16,843 nt of DNA from NCBI GenBank assembly GCA_013816725.1, contig JACDEA010000010.1, positions 1 to 16,843 on the forward strand. The letters are read 5' to 3'. The stretch comes from Actinomycetota bacterium. Lineage in GTDB: Bacteria > Actinomycetota > Acidimicrobiia > Acidimicrobiales > JACDEA01. The position numbers were made by a program, and so were the translations under genes. Positions 14,798 to 16,843 of this stretch are shown in pieces. The first letter of the stretch is position 1, and each line of letters opens with the position of its first letter. Below the pieces are notes generated by a model. That model searched no databases. It was not told the origin of the DNA and worked only from the letters and a program-made list of their open reading frames with translations.

Positions 14798-15753
14798 TCG
14801 AGCTGGCCTGTATCGCCGACGGCGGTTACGTGCGCCACGCCGCGGCGATGTTGCACTCGGTCCTGTCGAGCTCCCCGGGGCGACGGTTCGCGATCCACGT
14901 GCTCCATGACGCCGAGATCGACGCCGCCGATCGCGAGCGCCTCGAGCAGACGATCGGACGGTTCGACGCGACGCTGCAATTGCATCGCATGGACTTTGAC
15001 GACGACGCCGGCCTGCCCGCGGGCTACTTCCCCCGCTCCGTGTGGTTCCGGATCTTCCTCCCGCACCTTCTCCCCGACGCGGACCGGGTGCTCTACCTCG
15101 ACGCCGACACGATCGTGGTCGACAACCTTCAGCAGCTGTGGGACACGCCGCTCGGAACGCACCTTCTCGCCGCGGTGACGAATCCTCTATATCCGTTCCA
15201 ACCCCGGTACCCGGCCGAGCGGCTCGGCATCGCCGCCGCGCTCGACTACTTCAACTCCGGTGTCCTCTTGATGAACCTCGAGCAGATGCGGCTCGAGGAC
15301 ACGTCGACCGCGCTCCACGACTATGCCCGCACCCACCCGGAGAGCTGGTATCCCGATCAGGACGCGCTGAACGTCGTGGCCCGCGACCGGTGGCTCCATC
15401 TCGATCCCCGGTGGAACGTGCAATCCACGCTCTACGAGTTGGGGGCCGACGAGCTTCCGTTCCCCGAGTCGCTCGTCGACGCGGCGCGCCGGCAGCCCGC
15501 GGTCATCCACTACATCGGGCCGTTCAAGCCCTGGCGCTACATCTGCCGCCACCACCTCCAGTCGCTCTACCTCGACCACGCGGCAGCCACACCGTGGGGG
15601 CGACCGAAGCTCGAGGGCCGCACGCTGAAGAACGCCGTGCTTCGCCGCCTCCCGCTGAAATTGATCGACCGCTTGGGAGCACTCGAACGCGACATCAGCC
15701 AGCGATGGCCCCGGGCCGGTGAGGTGCTGGCCGAGCACCCGCTCATCTCCTGA
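14794..15753 (+). CDS. GT8-family glycosyltransferase (LgtC/RfaJ type)
   Basis: This 319-residue retaining GT-A glycosyltransferase most likely uses UDP-glucose or UDP-galactose. It opens with IELACIADGGYVRHAAAMLHS, the nucleotide-binding start of GT8. It has the metal site YLDADTIVVDNL at 101-112 (DAD), the sugar-binding LDYFNSGVLLMNL at 150-162, DQDALNVV at 188-195 and the C-terminal HYIGPFKPW at 239-247. All family landmarks are in order and length is typical. The GTG start at 14794 overlaps the methyltransferase stop by 4 nt; an open frame extends upstream to 14068, but that part is a shadow of the preceding gene. The Lys/Arg-rich, hydrophobic tail (about 275-300) could mediate membrane association. 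It is followed by a GT2 gene after 5 bp. Confidence 0.9.
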   Translation: MIELACIADGGYVRHAAAMLHSVLSSSPGRRFAIHVLHDAEIDAADRERLEQTIGRFDATLQLHRMDFDDDAGLPAGYFPRSVWFRIFLPHLLPDADRVLYLDADTIVVDNLQQLWDTPLGTHLLAAVTNPLYPFQPRYPAERLGIAAALDYFNSGVLLMNLEQMRLEDTSTALHDYARTHPESWYPDQDALNVVARDRWLHLDPRWNVQSTLYELGADELPFPESLVDAARRQPAVIHYIGPFKPWRYICRHHLQSLYLDHAAATPWGRPKLEGRTLKNAVLRRLPLKLIDRLGALERDISQRWPRAGEVLAEHPLIS

Positions 15754-15758
15754 CTCCG

Positions 15759-16682
15759 ATGACAACGGTCTCGGTCATCATGCCCACGTACAACCGCGCC
15801 GCCACGGTGATACGCGCCGTCGAGAGCGTGCTCAACCAGACGTTCGCCGACATCGAGCTCATCGTCGTAGACGATGGGTCGACCGATTCCACCCCCGCGC
15901 TGATGGAGAACATCACCGATCCGCGTCTTCGCTACATCCGGCTGCCCACCAACGGCGGCGTGGCCCGGGCCCGCAATGCGGGAATCGCCGTGGCCGGCTC
16001 CGACTGGCTGGCGTTCCAGGACAGCGACGACGAGTGGTTGCCCGGCAAGCTGGAGTCGCAGTTGGCCGCCGCCCGCGATGCGCCGAACGACGCGGATTGG
16101 GTCATCGGCGGCTACACCCTTGACAGTTCGGACGGAGAGACCGTGATCCCACAGCACACCCTCGCCGGCGCCGACCCCACGCCCGACATCCTCGACGGCT
16201 GGCCGATCATCACGCCGACGTGGTTGGTGCGGCGCGAGCTGCTCGCCGCCGTCGGGCCCTTCGACGAGTCGATGCGGTGCCTCGAGGACTGGGACCTTGC
16301 GTTCCGCCTGTCCGCCGCTTCCTCACCGCGGGCGGTGGCCGGGCCGATACTCGTCAAGCACGGAAGCATCGACAGCGTCTTCTCCTCGCTCGAAGACGTC
16401 GAGTCCGGCCTGGCCACCATCCTGAGCCGTCACGGCGACCGCTGGCGCGGTAACCCCCAACGCCTCTCGCGCCGGCTCGCCCACCTCGGCTGCGTTGAGT
16501 ACAAGCTCGGACATCGACGCCAGGCAATGCGCACCCTGGCCCGCGCCGTGGCCAAGAATCCGACCCGGCTCCCGCTCTACGGCTTGCTCGCGGCCGCGCT
16601 CAGCGGCCCAGGCGCGTTGCACCGGGCCGAGGCGCGCTGGCCGTGGGACGCGGGCATGACACTGCCGCCGGGCCGGTCATGA
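15759..16682 (+). CDS. GT2-family glycosyltransferase
   Basis: This 307-residue GT-A enzyme begins VSVIMPTYNRAATVIRAVES, with IVVDDGSTDSTPAL at 35-48 and GGVARARNAGIA at 66-77. The metal site is FQDSDDEWLPGK at 86-97, and a CLEDWDLAFRLS acceptor region lies at 174-185. These are textbook family 2 landmarks. The C-terminus (about 245-290) has ECVEYKLGHR-like helices, LGCVEYKLGHRRQAMRTLAR, rather like a single TPR pair, which is unusual but seen in some GT2 proteins. The ATG start at 15759 lies 5 bp after the GT8 stop, and no strong ribosome binding site is visible, suggesting coupling. The final 6 nt overlap the convergent GT4 gene. Donor sugar unknown. Confidence 0.89.
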   Translation: MTTVSVIMPTYNRAATVIRAVESVLNQTFADIELIVVDDGSTDSTPALMENITDPRLRYIRLPTNGGVARARNAGIAVAGSDWLAFQDSDDEWLPGKLESQLAAARDAPNDADWVIGGYTLDSSDGETVIPQHTLAGADPTPDILDGWPIITPTWLVRRELLAAVGPFDESMRCLEDWDLAFRLSAASSPRAVAGPILVKHGSIDSVFSSLEDVESGLATILSRHGDRWRGNPQRLSRRLAHLGCVEYKLGHRRQAMRTLARAVAKNPTRLPLYGLLAAALSGPGALHRAEARWPWDAGMTLPPGRS

Positions 16683-16843
16683 CCCCGCCGCGGCCCTGAA
16701 GACCTCGGCGTGGGCGGCCGCGGCCCGGTCCCACGACAACAACCGGGCTCGTGCCAAACCCCGCTCGACCAACTCCCGGCGCCATCCGTCATCGGTAAGC
16801 ACGCGGTCGGCGGCGTCGACGAGCGCGGCGACATCGCCGTCGG
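16677..16843 (-). CDS. C-terminal fragment of a GT4-type glycosyltransferase
   Basis: Only the last 55 residues are visible; the gene continues past the right edge. On the minus strand the frame reads GDVAALVDAADRVLTDDGWR, then RELVERGLARARLLSWDRAA and a short alanine-rich end before TGA at 16677-16679. The pattern 'GD..ALVDAADRVL.D...R.ELVERGLARA..SWDRAAAAHAEVFR' is the familiar C-terminus of GT-B family 4 glycosyltransferases, where the last helix packs back on the N-terminal domain. It is too short for a confident subfamily. It overlaps the last 6 nt of the plus-strand GT2 gene in a tail-to-tail arrangement, so the locus continues to the right. Confidence 0.72.
   Translation of the reverse strand, partial: DGDVAALVDAADRVLTDDGWRRELVERGLARARLLSWDRAAAAHAEVFRAAAGS

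Overview
The window is very GC-rich, densely coded DNA. Start codons are often GTG or TTG, and many genes overlap by 4 nt. With the FARTG-type C-terminal sorting tail and the short split Wzz/tyrosine-kinase pair, this points to an actinobacterium, possibly of the Acidimicrobiia; the lineage is inference, because no rRNA or tRNA is present. No mobile element, CRISPR array or RNA gene is visible.

Left flank (1-1941). The 5' end of purF (minus strand, cut by the window edge) is preceded on the same strand by a gene for a secreted protein with a C-terminal sorting-type tail. A PHP-family phosphoesterase diverges from that gene on the plus strand. These look like chromosomal genes outside the sugar pathway.

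Polysaccharide locus (1951-16843). A DUF4012 membrane protein diverges from a Wzz-like chain-length protein, which is followed by its BY-kinase and a GT4 glycosyltransferase. Next comes a minus-strand, translationally coupled pair: a TylF-like O-methyltransferase with an extra N-terminal region, then a homologue of plant reversibly glycosylated polypeptide / UDP-arabinopyranose mutase (RGP, GT75). Diverging from it is a GDP-L-fucose-synthase-like reductase. A second minus-strand block holds a GT2, a four-TM DPM-like GT2 and a SAM methyltransferase. Diverging from that is a plus-strand block: GT2, sugar O-methyltransferase-like protein, GT8 and GT2. The right edge cuts a GT4 gene on the minus strand.

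Together the genes suggest a surface polysaccharide made from several sugars, probably including a 6-deoxyhexose and perhaps a furanose, decorated by up to three methyltransferases. Its length would be controlled by the Wzz/BY-kinase pair. The initiating phosphoglycosyltransferase, flippase (Wzx), polymerase (Wzy) and the GDP-mannose dehydratase that would feed the reductase are absent here and presumably lie beyond the right edge or elsewhere. The most unusual element is the bacterial RGP-like protein coupled to a methyltransferase. Genes are packed as three back-to-back divergent pairs with spacers of about 71, 29 and 59 bp, plus tail-to-tail overlaps.
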